Source: Agelas oroides
Lineage: Eukaryota; Porifera; Demospongiae; Agelasida; Agelasidae
Assembly (NCBI GenBank): GCA_949130485.1
Contig: OX422185.1
Coordinates: 14,011,011 to 14,075,010, forward strand
DNA: 64,000 bases
Direction: 5' to 3'
A model generated the notes under the pieces. It saw only the letters and a list, made by a program, of their open reading frames with translations, had not been told where the DNA came from and did no database searches. This document shows, piece after piece, positions 45,371-56,890 of this stretch. Every line of letters begins with the position of its first letter. The first letter of the stretch is position 1. The translations under genes were made by a program, and so were the position numbers.

Positions 45371-45731
45371 GTGTGTGTGTTTGTTAATGTTCTGTCCCTT
45401 CGTGTTATTTACTGTACAAATTGCCTGCTGTGCAATTGATTATCCTCTACGATATAGACAGATGCATGTTCAAGGCCTGTAGAAACGAGGTCAAAGTACA
45501 ATCAAGTAGCGAACATATTTTGAAGAGCTGATCAAGGGATCAAGATGAACTCCAAATCACCCAACATCAGCTGGATCACCAAAAATGCAACCACCATTGA
45601 ATGGGCAAAGCGTGTACCATGGTCTCCTAGGCCCTTTAATAAATTATAGCCTCTTTTCCCAGGCCCCACCCAACTTCCTGTTGTTTTTGCAGTATAACAA
45701 TGGTGACATCTTGTCCTATGTAGGCCTGTAC

Positions 45732-46710
45732 AAGGGATAGTCACGTACCGTATTCTCTCTAAAATATCGGACAGCAAAAAATAATTCAAAATGGGAGTGT
45801 CTGGAAATTTTAGAGAGTTATAAATTATTGAACCAAAGTGTCCAGTGTGAACTAGAGAGCTTTATAGCGCCAGTTCCGTGTTGTTGTTTTATGTGAGTTG
45901 CTGTGTTTAATTATTGCCGCCTTCTGTGTGCGTCGGTCAGGACCCACGATGAGCATCACCTTTCGAAGTGGCAAAGTGTAGTTACTGCAGCCACGATCGT
46001 TGTCGATCGCCTCGATTGTAAAAAATGACTTATTGCGGACGTTTCCACGCCGATAAACAGAATCACAACATAACTACAGAGATACAGCGGTATTTGGGCT
46101 TCCTAAATATCGGAGTTGCGCCTTGCTATCAATGAAAGACGGCACACACGATACGCAGCAGGTAAGCGTTCTCTGTAAATGGATGACAAATCATTTCAGA
46201 AAAACATACCGTTTGTTGAATGAAATAACTTCGTGAGCCTTTCTCCCTTGTTTTTCTCTGCAGAGCTTCGTTTGACTAGCCAACACTCCGACAAAGGATT
46301 TCAGTGTCCGCGAGTATTAGAGAGGGAAAATCCCTCAATTTTTCTGCTGTCCGGTTTAATTAGAGAGACGAAAAATTCATAATTGAGGTGTCCGGACAAT
46401 TAGAGTGTCCGCTATTTTAGAGAGAATACGGTATATGTCCCGTGAGAAGCATTTGCGATCGGGATCAAAATTGAATCAAGCGGTCAAAGCCCTTTTTGGG
46501 GACCGATCAAGGGATCAAGGTGGCCTCCAAGCTGCTAAAATCAATGAATCAAGAACGTGCGGCTGCAATTTGACCTTTGACCCTTGAAAATCAAGCGATC
46601 AAGAGCCTCAGAAGGGAACGATTAGGCGATCAACCATGGTTTTTGCCGATGAAACATTTTGATTGTGGTCGCAAACGCTTCTACAGGCGATATATAAATG
46701 ACTACCCCTT
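45732..46710. mobile_element. MITE with AAGGGGTAGTCA ends, A2 copy, interrupted
   Basis: Orthologue of 10546-10834, split by the element at 45748-46431. Body words such as GCTGCAATTTGACCTTTGAC are retained. Confidence 0.75.
45748..46431. mobile_element. TA-flanked MITE, 684 bp
   Basis: CCGTATTCTCTCTAAAATA and its inverse TATTTTAGAGAGAATACGG, flanked by TA on each side. TA duplications indicate a Tc1/mariner-type origin. The orthologous MITE in A1 and the copy at 37628 lack it, so it arrived after the A duplication. No transposase is present. Confidence 0.85.
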
Positions 46711-48537
46711 GCTGTACATATTGGGCTTGCAGCATTCAGCCTTAGTCATCTGGTATGACCTTTCTGAGGCATTCCTAAGGGTCCCCAGCTCTTGGGTGTA
46801 GCAGAACTGTGTTTGTGCACGAGTTAAGTCACTTTACGTGCACACACACTTACAAGCACAGCACAAGTGGCACAGTGTTCTTCTCAAATGATATCATGCT
46901 GGATCATCCTCAGGAAACTAAACTGTGTGTCTACGGTATGGGTCAAATAAAGTTACAAGAATGTCGTAACAGGTTGCAATAACAGTTGTCCAATTTCTTG
47001 TTACGAATTGAAGCCTTATTTCTTGTGACGTTTGATTGTTCTGTGAAAAAAAAAAATGTGATGAATGTCACAAATGTCATGAAGTTTGCAACACTTGTGA
47101 ATATCATGTGACGTGTTTGTCGTATCCCTCATGAACATAGTGATGCTACATACGTAATCTTCGCTATTGTAACTATGAGGGCCTAAGGGGTTGCTGGTCG
47201 TGACTGAGGTAGTGGCCATCTTTGCAATTAGAATTTTCTGTTGTGAATGTCACAAAGGCCACGTATACGTAGTCTTGCATAGATGTACACAAGTACTGGT
47301 TATCTCATAAATGATTCTAAGTGCGGCCAGTCATGACCATTTTTACACCATGGTTGTGAAGTTCCTCCATCAGCAGAACGTAACAACTCGTCACAATGGG
47401 TCATGACGTTACCTTTTTTGACCTGTACCGTAGCACATGGTGGCTAGACTAGGTGATTACATGTAGCTCCCTTACCTCATGCACAAACTGAACAGTGTGT
47501 AGCACATGGTGGCTAGACTAGGTGATTACATGTAGCTCCCTTACCTCTTGCACAAACGTGGTCCTGCTGCATCTTGGAGCAGGGGAGCTTTTCATGAGAG
47601 TTGTTTGCACTTCTTCCTCAGAAGAGTGACTCCAGAAAGTTAAACCTGCCGACCTGATAGGTACATGTACAAACCTACGACTCTGGACGAGAGGTCGGTT
47701 TAGACGCAGCTACACTTCTGCCTCAGAAGAGTGACTCCAGAAAGTTAAAGCTGCTGACCTGATAGGTACATGTACAAGCCTACGACTCTGGACGAGAGGT
47801 CAGTTTAGACGCAGCTGCAGAGGACCCTGCATACATGTATGTGCAAACCAATGATAATGATTTATTGTAGAATTTTGGTGATCTGGTCCGACCTTTACAT
47901 ATGCTCAAGATCAACAAATCAGCATATTTTCTCAGACACTGAGGAAGTGAATTAAGAGATCAAGAGTTTGGAAGGGATGATCAAGTGATCAAGGACCCAA
48001 TCAAAGTTCTTGATCCCAGTTGCAAATGTTTCTACAGTATGTGCATTAGTGTTTTTTTGATATCCGTTGTTTTCAGGTTGTGAGCCATTGCTGTTGTGGA
48101 GTATGACCATGAAGAGGTATGGCTTTGTGTGGTGTGTGTGTGTGTGTGAGTGAGAGAAGGTGATGTGAAGGGAGAGAAGGGTGTGGGTGTGAAGGGAGGG
48201 GAGTGTGAGGGGAGAAGATGGGAGAGGAGGTAGCCTCAGGCCACGTAGTAAGAAGGGAAGATGGCCTGGTTTGTACTGTTTGTATGTGTGTGAAGACCCT
48301 TGTTAACCTGCGCACTACCAAGGACACATCAATCCACCAAAGGCAGTGAGAGGCCATGCAAGTTCCTGTACTGCACATGTAGATAGTGTAGTTGCTAAGT
48401 GTTACTAAAAATAACGATTCGAAAGGTTCATATAATTTGGAATGGATGCGACTCACAGCTTTGCATCACGTATGGCAGCTCACTGACAACTTGTAGACTT
48501 GTAGACTAACTTGATTGATTTATTGGCTTTTATACAG

Positions 48538-48602
48538 TGAGTGTTCGGAAGCTCTGCTCTGATGCCATGGACAAGCAGCTAGGACACTACTGGACTGAGT
48601 TG
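48538..48602 (+). CDS. Candidate exon in A2, unknown protein
   Basis: Follows TTGGCTTTTATACAG and precedes the donor GTAGGTTAG. Only one frame is open; it reads VSVRKLCSDAMDKQLGHYWT then EL. The A1 relative (12029-12111) aligns residue by residue before an 8-base deletion. It leaves phase 0, whereas the next candidate exon (50570) needs phase 1, so another exon or a different model is required. The pyrimidine-rich array starts right after the donor, so it would be intronic. Confidence 0.4.
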
Positions 48603-48619
48603 GTAGGTTAGTCCCCTCC

Positions 48620-50480
48620 ATCCTTCTCCCATGCACCCTCTCTACCGCATACATTTGTCCTCCCCTCCTCCCCCGTCATCCTTCTCCCATGCACCCTCTC
48701 TACCGCATACATTTGTCCTCCCCTCCTCCCTCCTCATCCTTCTCCCATGCACCCTCTCTACCGCAGACATTTGTCCTCCCCTCCTCCCCCTCATCCTTCT
48801 CCCATGAACCCTCTCTACCACAGACATTTGTCCTCCCCTCCTCCCTCCTCATCCTTCTCGCATCCACCCTCTCTACCACAGACATTTGTCCTCCCCTCCT
48901 CCCCCTCACCCTTCTCCCATGTACCCTGTCTACCACAGACATTTGTCCTCCCCTCCTCCCCCTCATCCTTCTCCCATGCACCCTCTCTACCGCAGACATT
49001 TGTCCTCCCCTCCTCCCCCTCATCCTTCTCCCATGTACCCTCTCTACCGCAGACATTTGTCCTCCTCTCCTCCCCCTCATCCTTCTCCCATGCACCCTCT
49101 CTACCGCGTACACTTGTCCTCCCCTCCTCCCTCCTCATCCTTCTCCCATGCATCCTCTCTACTGCAGACATTTGTCCTCCCCTCCTCCCTCCTCATCCTT
49201 CTCCCATGCACCCTCTCTAACCGCAGACATTTGTCCTCCCCTCCTCCCTCCTCATCCTTCTCGCATGCACCCTCTCTACCGCAGACATTTGTCCTCCCCT
49301 CCTCCCCCTCATCCTTCTCCCATGCACCCTCTCTACCGCAGACATTTGTCCTCCCCTCCTCCCCTCATCCTTCTCCCATGCACCCTCTCTACCGCTGACA
49401 TTTGTCCTCCCCTCCTCCCTCCTCATCCTTCTCCCATGCACCCTCTCTACCGCAGACATTTGTCCTCCCCTCCTCCCCCTCATCCTTCTCCCATGCACCC
49501 TCTCTACCGCAGACATTTGTCCTCCCCTCCTCCCCCTCATCCTTCTCCCATGCACCCTCTCTACCGCAGACATTTGTCCTCCTCTCCTCCCCCTCATCCT
49601 TCTCCCATGCACCCTCTCTACCGCATACATTTGTCCTCCCCTCCTCCCTCCTCATCCTTCTCCCATGCACCCTCTCTACCGCAGACATTTGTCCTCCCCT
49701 CCTCCCCCTCATCCTTCTCCCATGCACCCTCTCTACCGCAGACATTTGTCCTCCTCTCCTCCCCCTCATCCTTCTCCCATGCACCCTCTCTACCGCATAC
49801 ATTTGTCCTCCCCTCCTCCCTCCTCATCCTTCTCCCATGCACCCTCTCTACCGCAGACATTTGTCCTCCCCTCCTCCCCCTCATCCTTCTCCCATGCACC
49901 CTCTCTACCGCTGACATTTGTCCTCCCCTCCTCCCCCTCATCCTTCTCCCATGCACCCTCTCTACCGCAGACATTTGTCCTCCCCTCCTCCCCCTCATCC
50001 TTCTCCCATGTACCCTCTCTACCGCAGACATTTGTCCTCCTCTCCTCCCCCTCATCCTTCTCCCATGCACCCTCTCTACCGCATACATTTGTCCTCCCCT
50101 CCTCCCTCCTCATCCTTCTCGCATGCACCCTCTCTACCGCAGACATTTGTCCTCCCCTCCTCCCCCTCATCCTTCTCCCATGTACCCTGTCTACCGCAGA
50201 CATTTGTCCTCCCCTCCTCCCCCTCATCCTTCTCCCATGCACCCTCTCTACCGCAGACATTTGTCCTCCCCTCCTCCCCCTCATCCTTCTCCCATGCACC
50301 CTCTCTACTGCAGACATTTGTCCTCCCCTCCTCCCTCCTCATCCTTCTCCCATGCACCCTCTCTACCGCAGACATTTGTCCTCCCCTCCTCCCTCCTCAT
50401 CCTTCTCGCATGCACCCTCTCTACTGCAGACATTTGTCCTCCCCTCCTCCCCCCTCATCCTTCTCCCATGCACCCTCTCT
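48620..50480. repeat. 57-bp pyrimidine-rich minisatellite, about 33 copies
   Basis: Unit CCTCCCCTCCTCCCCCTCAT, CCTTCTCCCATGCACCCTCT, CTACCGCAGACATTTGT, with 58-base variants (CCTCCTCAT). It is more regular than the A1 array. Because 57 is 19 codons and stops are absent, a 602-codon forward frame and others exist; proline/serine-rich readings in several frames argue against coding. Variant order (CATACATTTG units every few copies) shows block duplication. Confidence 0.95.
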
Positions 50481-50569
50481 ACTGCTGCAATAATTAACAG
50501 GGTGTTTTATATAGCCATGGCAATGTAGGCCCAGCTTACTCAAATGAAATTGTTCTTCCCCTCTCTCAG

Positions 50570-50689
50570 CTGCACCCTCGTCCAATGAAGGCATTGTGCT
50601 ACTTTACAGATTGAGCTCATATGGACTGTCACTGCAAACAGTGCTATCTTCTGTGACAAAGTGTGCAGCGACAGCTAGGAAGTTACAAG
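50570..50689 (+). CDS. Candidate 120-bp exon, unknown protein
   Basis: The acceptor CCCCTCTCTCAG and donor CAAG/GTACGT are both strong. In one frame the exon is fully open and reads APSSNEGIVLLYRLSSYGLS then LQTVLSSVTKCAATARKLQ, entering and leaving in phase 1. The composition looks like ordinary soluble protein. A possible last exon at 51484-51509, after GACTGTCTATAG, would add eight residues. No A1 counterpart exists beyond the array. The family is not recognised. Confidence 0.45.
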
Positions 50690-50921
50690 GTACGTACAGT
50701 TATACTCTGATTGGCAGGTTATTTCTTGTTCAACTACACTAGTATACTGCAGTCTTTCAGCTGTACAGTTCATTGTCTCTCATGTTACATATATACCCTT
50801 AACAACTACCCTGAATACTTTTTTGCACGTGATAAGCAGCTACTATCCAGCCATTACACGGGTGAATTTTCTGAGTCCCGTTACTGAGCTAGTGTTGTAC
50901 CGATGTTTTTTTTTTTTTTAC

Positions 50922-51060
50922 CAGGGTTTCATACAGGATTTTGAGTTGGGGGAGGGGGGGGGGGGGGGGGAAACAGGATGGTAACGGGATGATAGTAGCA
51001 TGCGAAAGCACACTCACGCATGCTTATGCGTGCGTGCCTATTAGTGGGGGTCTGGGGGCA

Positions 51061-51096
<36 letters not shown>

Positions 51097-51306
51097 AGGA
51101 AAATTTTGGATGTAGATCCTCTCAGATTGCTTCTGATGCAATCTGGGACAAACTTTCCAAACAGTTGATGACACATACTTATGTCCAGTAACATGTAAAA
51201 TTAAATAGCTAATATTGATGGCACCACAATAATAACCATACTCAATTTCAAGATTTCTTGGGGGGGGGGGGAGGAATTCCTGGCCCCCCCTCTGTATGAA
51301 ACCCTG
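50922..51306. mobile_element. hAT-like MITE with long G and C runs
   Basis: CAGGGTTTCATACAG and its inverse CTGTATGAAACCCTG, flanked by TTTAC on both sides (50917-50921, 51307-51311; poly-T at the left obscures the exact length). Inside are a G run of 17, a C run of 34 at about 51063-51096, and a later G run of 13. Confidence 0.75.
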
Positions 51307-51311
51307 TTTAC

Positions 51312-52526
51312 CATCAATTTATGTCTACCTGTCTACCCTTGACATGATAAAATGTACCAGGCTCCTCCCCTCCTTAGCAGAGAGAGCCTGGGGACGAGGC
51401 TAGGCGTAAGACACAGCTATGAACAATAAAGTTGATTGCCGAGCACAGCAAAGGTAGCCTGTTGTATTCTTGACTGTCTATAGGTACACATGATCTTCAT
51501 TGGTGCTGAGCAAGTGATGTGCATCGGGCCAGCTCAATCTTGACCTTACCTTAGATAGCGCTACTAAGCAAGCAAGTGAGTTCAGCTTGAACATTCAGCT
51601 TGACATCCACTGCCTATTAGTGGCCACTAGGGTCTGCTTTGTGTACGAGGTTTTCTGCATTCACATACCCTAGTATAGTATATTTTGTGGCTCTGATAAC
51701 ACTGACGTAGTTCATTTGTCAGATGTCGGAGTGAATAGATTGGCTAGCAGGGACCATTGTCTGCAAATCTAATGACTACATTTGAACTAAAAGGACCATA
51801 TTTTACACTTGTGACTGCATTCAAAGTACTGTATTGCTGAACTTCACGTATTGTTAAATAGCCTGTGACCAAGCCCTCCATCTCACTGTCACAAAACCAA
51901 ATGGAAGGCAGAGACCTTGATTTGAGGCGGTGTTAAAAAGTGCTGGGGCGAACTTGTTCCTGATGCGGTTGAACAAGGAGAGGGAGCACTTGGTTTATGT
52001 GTACATTGTTTGCATGCACTTGATCACCATGAAATTCATGATCAGTGGCTTTCGTGCACGTACATATGCATACGTATACTGATGGTGTCACAAAATCGCT
52101 GCGTAGTATGTTCCAGATGGCATTCTATTTGGTCAAGTCTGATCTTGCACTGTCCTGTGCCTTCTGGCAGTTAGGTACCTCAACATGAAGCTCAAGAAAG
52201 AACAAGTTGCCTTACTGAGTAGGAGAAGATGTCTTTGTGTGGTTATCCACCGATCTTGAAAGTTAATTTGCTACCAGACACTTGTGTTGTATCAGAGGTA
52301 GGCTTGCAGTTAGCGGTGATGTTTTTGCTGTAGTCTGGAAATACACCAATGGGATAGCCTTGTTCCCAGGCCCCGCCCAGCTTTCCGTTGCTTGCTACGT
52401 TCGTACCATACACCAATGGGTTAAGAACTTAATTGGCTCCTCAAAGAGGGGGGTGTGCACATTTTCGAGAGTTATGACATTTCTCTCTCTCGAAAATGCG
52501 CCCACCTCACACGCAGTTAGTCTAGT
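51312..52526. other. Diverged pieces of block B and element remnants
   Basis: A TAGYCTCG-type end (GCCTGGGGACGAGGCTA) lies at about 51388-51404. About 52010-52300 matches 22950-25770 of B1 without the satellite. At 52430-52510 is a short hairpin with TTTTCGAGAGTTATGACATT. No gene beyond the weak last-exon candidate at 51484-51509. Confidence 0.5.
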
Positions 52527-52660
52527 AATAGTTATAGCACAGGTGCCAGGGATTTATGGCAGTAAACAGACCGAGTCCGAGGGCGTAGCCCAAGGACGAG
52601 GTTTGTTTACTACAGCCATAAATCCCTGGCCACCTGTGCTATAATTATTATATATCCCAC
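52527..52660. mobile_element. Hairpin element with CCAGGGATTTATGGC arms, copy 2
   Basis: GTTATAGCACAGGTGCCAGG and inverse arms; core ACCGAGTCCGAGGGCGTAGC then CCAAGGACGAGG. Paralogue of 35545-35690, with compensating changes in the stem (ATGGG/CCCAT there, ACAGGTG/CACCTGT here). Confidence 0.75.
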
Positions 52661-52909
52661 CTGATTAGTTCTTTGTTGTTATTATTGTAAACACATCTGT
52701 ACATGTGCAAGTGTTTACAGTAACTTCGATATTATTTACTGTCACAGAAAAATGATGTAAAATCTGTACTATAGTCTGACAATGTAGTAGACTGTAAACT
52801 AAAAATACATGGAGAGGGAATTATGAGCCATAATTTCCCTTGTAGCCTTGAGGGGACAAATTATGACAGTTAAAGTCCACTCTGGCCTATGCATGAAGTA
52901 TAGTAGGTG

Positions 52910-53110
52910 GGATATATGCCCTATTAAGGTTAGGGCTCATATGTGCCTAGGGGTATGCTGGGGGGGGTGCGTATTTTCGAGAGTTGTGATCTTTCTCTCT
53001 AAAATATGCCTCATGCAGTTAGTCTGGCCCTAGTTATGTACGCCTGCAGAGATTCTTCAGTGCCTCTTTTATCATGCACTTGCTTATCCAATAACAGCAA
53101 ATGGTGCCTG
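52910..53110. repeat. Dispersed repeat, paralogue at 59690-59900
   Basis: GGGCTCATATGTGCCTAGGG, TATTTTCGAGAGTTGTGAT, TTTCTCTCTAAAATATGCC, CAGTTAGTCTGGCCCTA and CAGAGATTCTTCA(G/A)TGCC run in the same order at both places, followed by CTGCCTTCATTTG, also found at 5080. Confidence 0.75.
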
Positions 53111-53139
53111 CCTTCATTTGTTTGTCCCTCCCCTTGCAC

Positions 53140-53500
53140 AGTGCTGCCAGACACTCCTGTTGTATCCCACAAAGGCTTGCAGTTAACAGTGATGTTTGTC
53201 CCTCCTCTTGCACAGTGCTGCCAGACACTCCTGTTGTATCCCACATAGGCTTGCAGTTAGTAGTGCTGCCAGGCACTCCTGTTGTATCCCACATAGGCTT
53301 GCAGTTAGCAGTGCTGCCAGACACTCCTGTTGTATCCCACATAGGCTTGCAGTTAGCAGTGATGTTTGTCCCTCCTCTTGCACAGTGCTGCCAGACACTT
53401 CTGTTGTATCCCACAAAGGCTTGCAGTTAGCAGTGATGTTTGTCCCTCCTCTTGCACAGTGCTGCCAGACACTTCTGTTGTATCCCACATAGGCTTGCAG
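53140..53500. repeat. 74-bp minisatellite with 44-bp short units
   Basis: TGATGTTTGTCCCTCCTCTT, GCACAGTGCTGCCAGACACT, CCTGTTGTATCCCACATAGG and CTTGCAGTTAGCAG. Two central units lack the first part. The last unit leads into a TAGYCTCG-like CAGTCTCATTCCCAGGC, as at 21480. Confidence 0.8.
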
Positions 53501-53861
53501 TTCTTTGGTCACATAATGTACAGTCTCATTCCCAGGCTCCTCACCAGTGGACTACAGGAAGTTGCATGCCCTCTCGCCGCCTTCGGCGGCTCGATGCACC
53601 CTTGATAACGTTCAACCTCGTTCCCAGGCTCCTCACCATGATGTACATCATGGGAATGTACATTATGACCTAGGCTAGAGGATGCTTTTAAACAAGCTAC
53701 ATATGTCATCAGAGATTGTTGCAAGCAATTAATAATGATAGATCCTGGACTGTGAATATGGATAGAAAGCTTGTTTGCATCCCTATTTTCATTGGCTCAT
53801 TTTTATCCCTTAGTCTACCCTCATGTTCTGTTCCTGACCTCATTGATATGTGCTTGTTTTC

Positions 53862-54205
53862 CCTCTCTGAGCTTGTACTGTGCCCTCTCTGAGCTTGTAC
53901 TGTGCCCTCGCTGAGCTTGTACTGTGCCCTCGCTGAGCTTGTACTGTGCCCTCTCTGAGCTTGTACTGTGCCCTCGCTGAGCTTGTACTGTGCCCTCTCT
54001 GAGCTTGTACTGTGCCCTCTCTGAGCTTGTACTGTGCCCTCTCTGAGCTTGTACTGTGCCCTCTCTGAGCTTGTACTGTGCCCTCTCTGAGCTTGTACTG
54101 TGCCCTCTCTGAGCTTGTACTGTGCCCTCTCTGAGCTTGTACTGTGCCCTCTCTGGGCTTGTGTGCCCTCTCTGAGCTTGTACTGTGCCTTCTCTGAGCT
54201 TGTAC
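53862..54205. repeat. 22-bp minisatellite, about 15 copies
   Basis: Unit TCTCTGAGCTTGTACTGTGC plus CC, with TCGCTGAG variants near the left. The last unit runs straight into the 43-bp array through TTGTACTGTTCACTAGC. Minus-strand frames reading SSERAQYKLREGT are composition effects. Confidence 0.9.
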
Positions 54206-55340
54206 TGTTCACTAGCTACATGTAGATTGGTCGGCACTGGTGTTTGACTGTTCACTAGCTGCATGTAGATGGGTCGGCACTGGTGTTTGACTGTTCACTA
54301 GCTACATGTAGATTGGTCGGCACTGGTGTTTGACTGTTCACTAGCTACATGTAGATTGGTCGGCACTGGTGTTTCACTGTTCACTAGCTACATGTAGATT
54401 GGTCGGCACTGGTGTTTCACTATTCACTAGCTACATGTAGATTGGTCGGCACTGATGTTTCACTGTTCACTAGCTACATGTAGATTGGTCGGCACTGGTG
54501 TTTCACTGTTCACTAGCTACATGTAGATGGGTCGGCACTGGTGTTTCACTGTTCACTAGCTACATGTAGATTGGTCGGCACTGGTGTTTCACTGTTCACT
54601 AGCTGCATGTAGATTGGTCGGCACTGGTGTTTCACTGTTCACTAGCTGCATGTAGATTGGTCGGCACTGGTGTTTCACTGTTCACTAGCTGCATGTAGAT
54701 TGGTCGGCACTGGTGTTTCACTGTTCACTAGCTGCATGTAGATTGGTCGGCACTGGTGTTTCACTGTTCACTAGCTACATGTAGATGGGTCGGCACTGGT
54801 GTTTCACTGTTCACTAGCTACATGTAGATTGGTCGGCACTGGTGTTTCACTGTTCACTAGCTGCATGTAGATTGGTCGGCACTGGTGTTTCACTGTTCAC
54901 TAGCTGCATGTAGATTGGTCGGCACTGGTGTTTCACTGTTCACTAGCTGCATGTAGATTGGTCGGCACTGGTGTTTCACTGTTCACTAGCTGCATGTAGA
55001 TTGGTCGGCACTGGTGTTTGACTGTCCACTAGCTGCATGTAGATTGGTCGGCACTGGTGTTTGACTGTCCACTAGCTGCATGTAGATTGGTCGGCACTGG
55101 TGTTTCAATGTTCACTAGCTGCATGTAGATTGGTCGGCACTGGTGTTTCACTGTTCACTAGCTGCATGTAGATTGGTCGGCACTGGTGTTTCAATGTTCA
55201 CTAGCTGCATGTAGATTGGTCGGCACTGGTGTTTCACTGTTCACTAGCTGCATGTAGATTGGTCGGCACTGGTGTTTCACTGTTCACTAGCTACATGTAG
55301 ATTGGTCGGCACTGGTGTTTCAATGTTCACTAGCTACAAT
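54206..55340. repeat. 43-bp minisatellite, about 26 copies
   Basis: Unit TTCACTAGCTACATGTAGAT, TGGTCGGCACTGG and TGTTTCACTG. CTACATGTAG is a perfect 10-bp palindrome, and many units carry CTGCATGTAG instead, in runs. At the right edge two units are inverted (55345-55410). B1 has only two copies at 26630-26720. Confidence 0.9.
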
Positions 55341-55924
55341 CTACATGTAGCTAGTGAACAGTAAAACATGAGTGCCGACCAATCTACATGTAGCTAGTGA
55401 ACATTGAAACACCAGTGCCGACCCATAGGTCACAGTAACACCACTGCTAGAAACATCACTAACAACTGCTCTGCACAGTTGAACACTGGTTGTTTTAAGG
55501 TTAAGCTATAATAAGTGTACCTTTTCCAAGGTTTTCACATACCCTCGTTTCGTTCAACTGGCACTTGAGACAGTTGCCTTGTGACGCTCACAGTGGTGGT
55601 TGTGTATGAATTGTGGAAACTAGGTGCTCCCTCTCCTTACCACATGTAACACTTGTTGTCATGGCTACCATCGGCAAAGGTAGGTTTAGAAGGGTGACCT
55701 ATTATTCCAAAAGAAATTCCTGAATATACTGCACCCATCCCTAGTCCTGGGTAGCAGGCTAAAGCCCATGGTAGCCATGGCAACCAGTCTTATCTGGATT
55801 GGGCTACAGTGGGTGGTTTATACAATGCTTGTACAACACGTACAAATATGGTCATATGTCACTCTGTGGTCAATCAATCACAGCTTTCCTTCTTGGTTGC
55901 AATTGTGAATATGTGTAAGAACCC

Positions 55925-56890
55925 AGTAGTCTTGAACCCAGACCCCCCTTCAACCCTGGGTACGACGAGACTGGTTTCAGTAGTCTCGAACCTAGACCCC
56001 CCCTTCAACCCTGGGTACGAGACCATGGTTTCAGTAGTCTCGAACCCAGACCCCCCTTCAACCCTGGGTACGAGACTGTGGTTTCAGTAGTCTCAAACCC
56101 AGACCCCCCCTTCAACTCTGGGTACGAGACTGTGGTTTCAGTAGTCTCGAACCCAGACCCCCCCTTCAACCCTGGGTTCGAGACCATGGTTTCAGTAGTC
56201 TCGAACCCAGACCCTCCTTCAACCCTGGGTACGAGACTGTGGTTTCAGTAGTCTCAAACCCAGACCCCCCCTTCAACCCTGGGTTCGAGACCATGGTTTC
56301 AGTAGTCTCAAACCCAGACCCTCCTTCAACCCTGGGTACGAGACTGTGGTTTCAGTAGTCTCAAACTCAGACCCCCCCTTCAACTCTGGGTACGAGACTG
56401 TGGTTTCAGTAGTCTTGAACCCAGACCCCCCCTTCAACCCTGGGTTCGAGACCATGGTTTCAGTAGTCTCGAACCCAGACCCTCCTTCAACCCTGGGTAC
56501 GAGACTGTGGTTTCAGTAGTCTCGAGCCCAGACCCCCCTTCAACCCTGGGTACGAGACTGTGGTTTCAGTAGTCTCCAACACAGACCCCCCCCTTCAACC
56601 CTGGGTACGAGACCATGGTTTCAGTAGTCTCGAACCCAGACCCTCCTTCAACCCTGGGTACGAGACTGTGGTTTCAGTAGTCTCGAGCCCAGACCCCCCT
56701 TCAACCCTGGGTACGAGACCGTGGTTTCAGTAGTCTTGAACCCAGACCCTCCTTCAACCCTGGGTACGAGACCATGGTTTCAGTAGTCTTGAACCCAGAC
56801 CTTCCTTCAACCCTGGGTACGAGACTGTGGTTTCAGTAGTCTTGAACCTAGACCCTCCTTCAACCCTGGGTATGAGACTGTGGTTTCAGG
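55925..56890. repeat. 53-bp minisatellite with a dyad, B2, about 18 copies
   Basis: Same unit as 30020-32040, but AACCCAGACCCCCC forms dominate rather than AACCTAGACCCTCC, so the two arrays were homogenised separately after duplication. Confidence 0.9.

Larger units (their letters stand above)
43783..48602. other. Segmental duplication copy A2
   Basis: Colinear with 8522-12130 but longer: it has a 684-bp TA-flanked element, a repeated segment near 47430-47560 (GTAGCACATGGTGGCTAGAC twice) and another near 47600-47820, plus about 450 bases between the acceptor-like TTTTCAG at 48075 and the exon at 48538 that A1 lacks. Confidence 0.9.

Noticed and set aside
48689..50497. 602-codon proline/serine-rich protein
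   Set aside because: Pyrimidine-rich minisatellite without stops; the other forward frames and the reverse frames are also long and open.
53566..53600. GC-rich hairpin CGCCGCCTTCGGCGGC as a terminator
   Set aside because: Eukaryotic context with no T tract; more likely a chance or element-derived hairpin.
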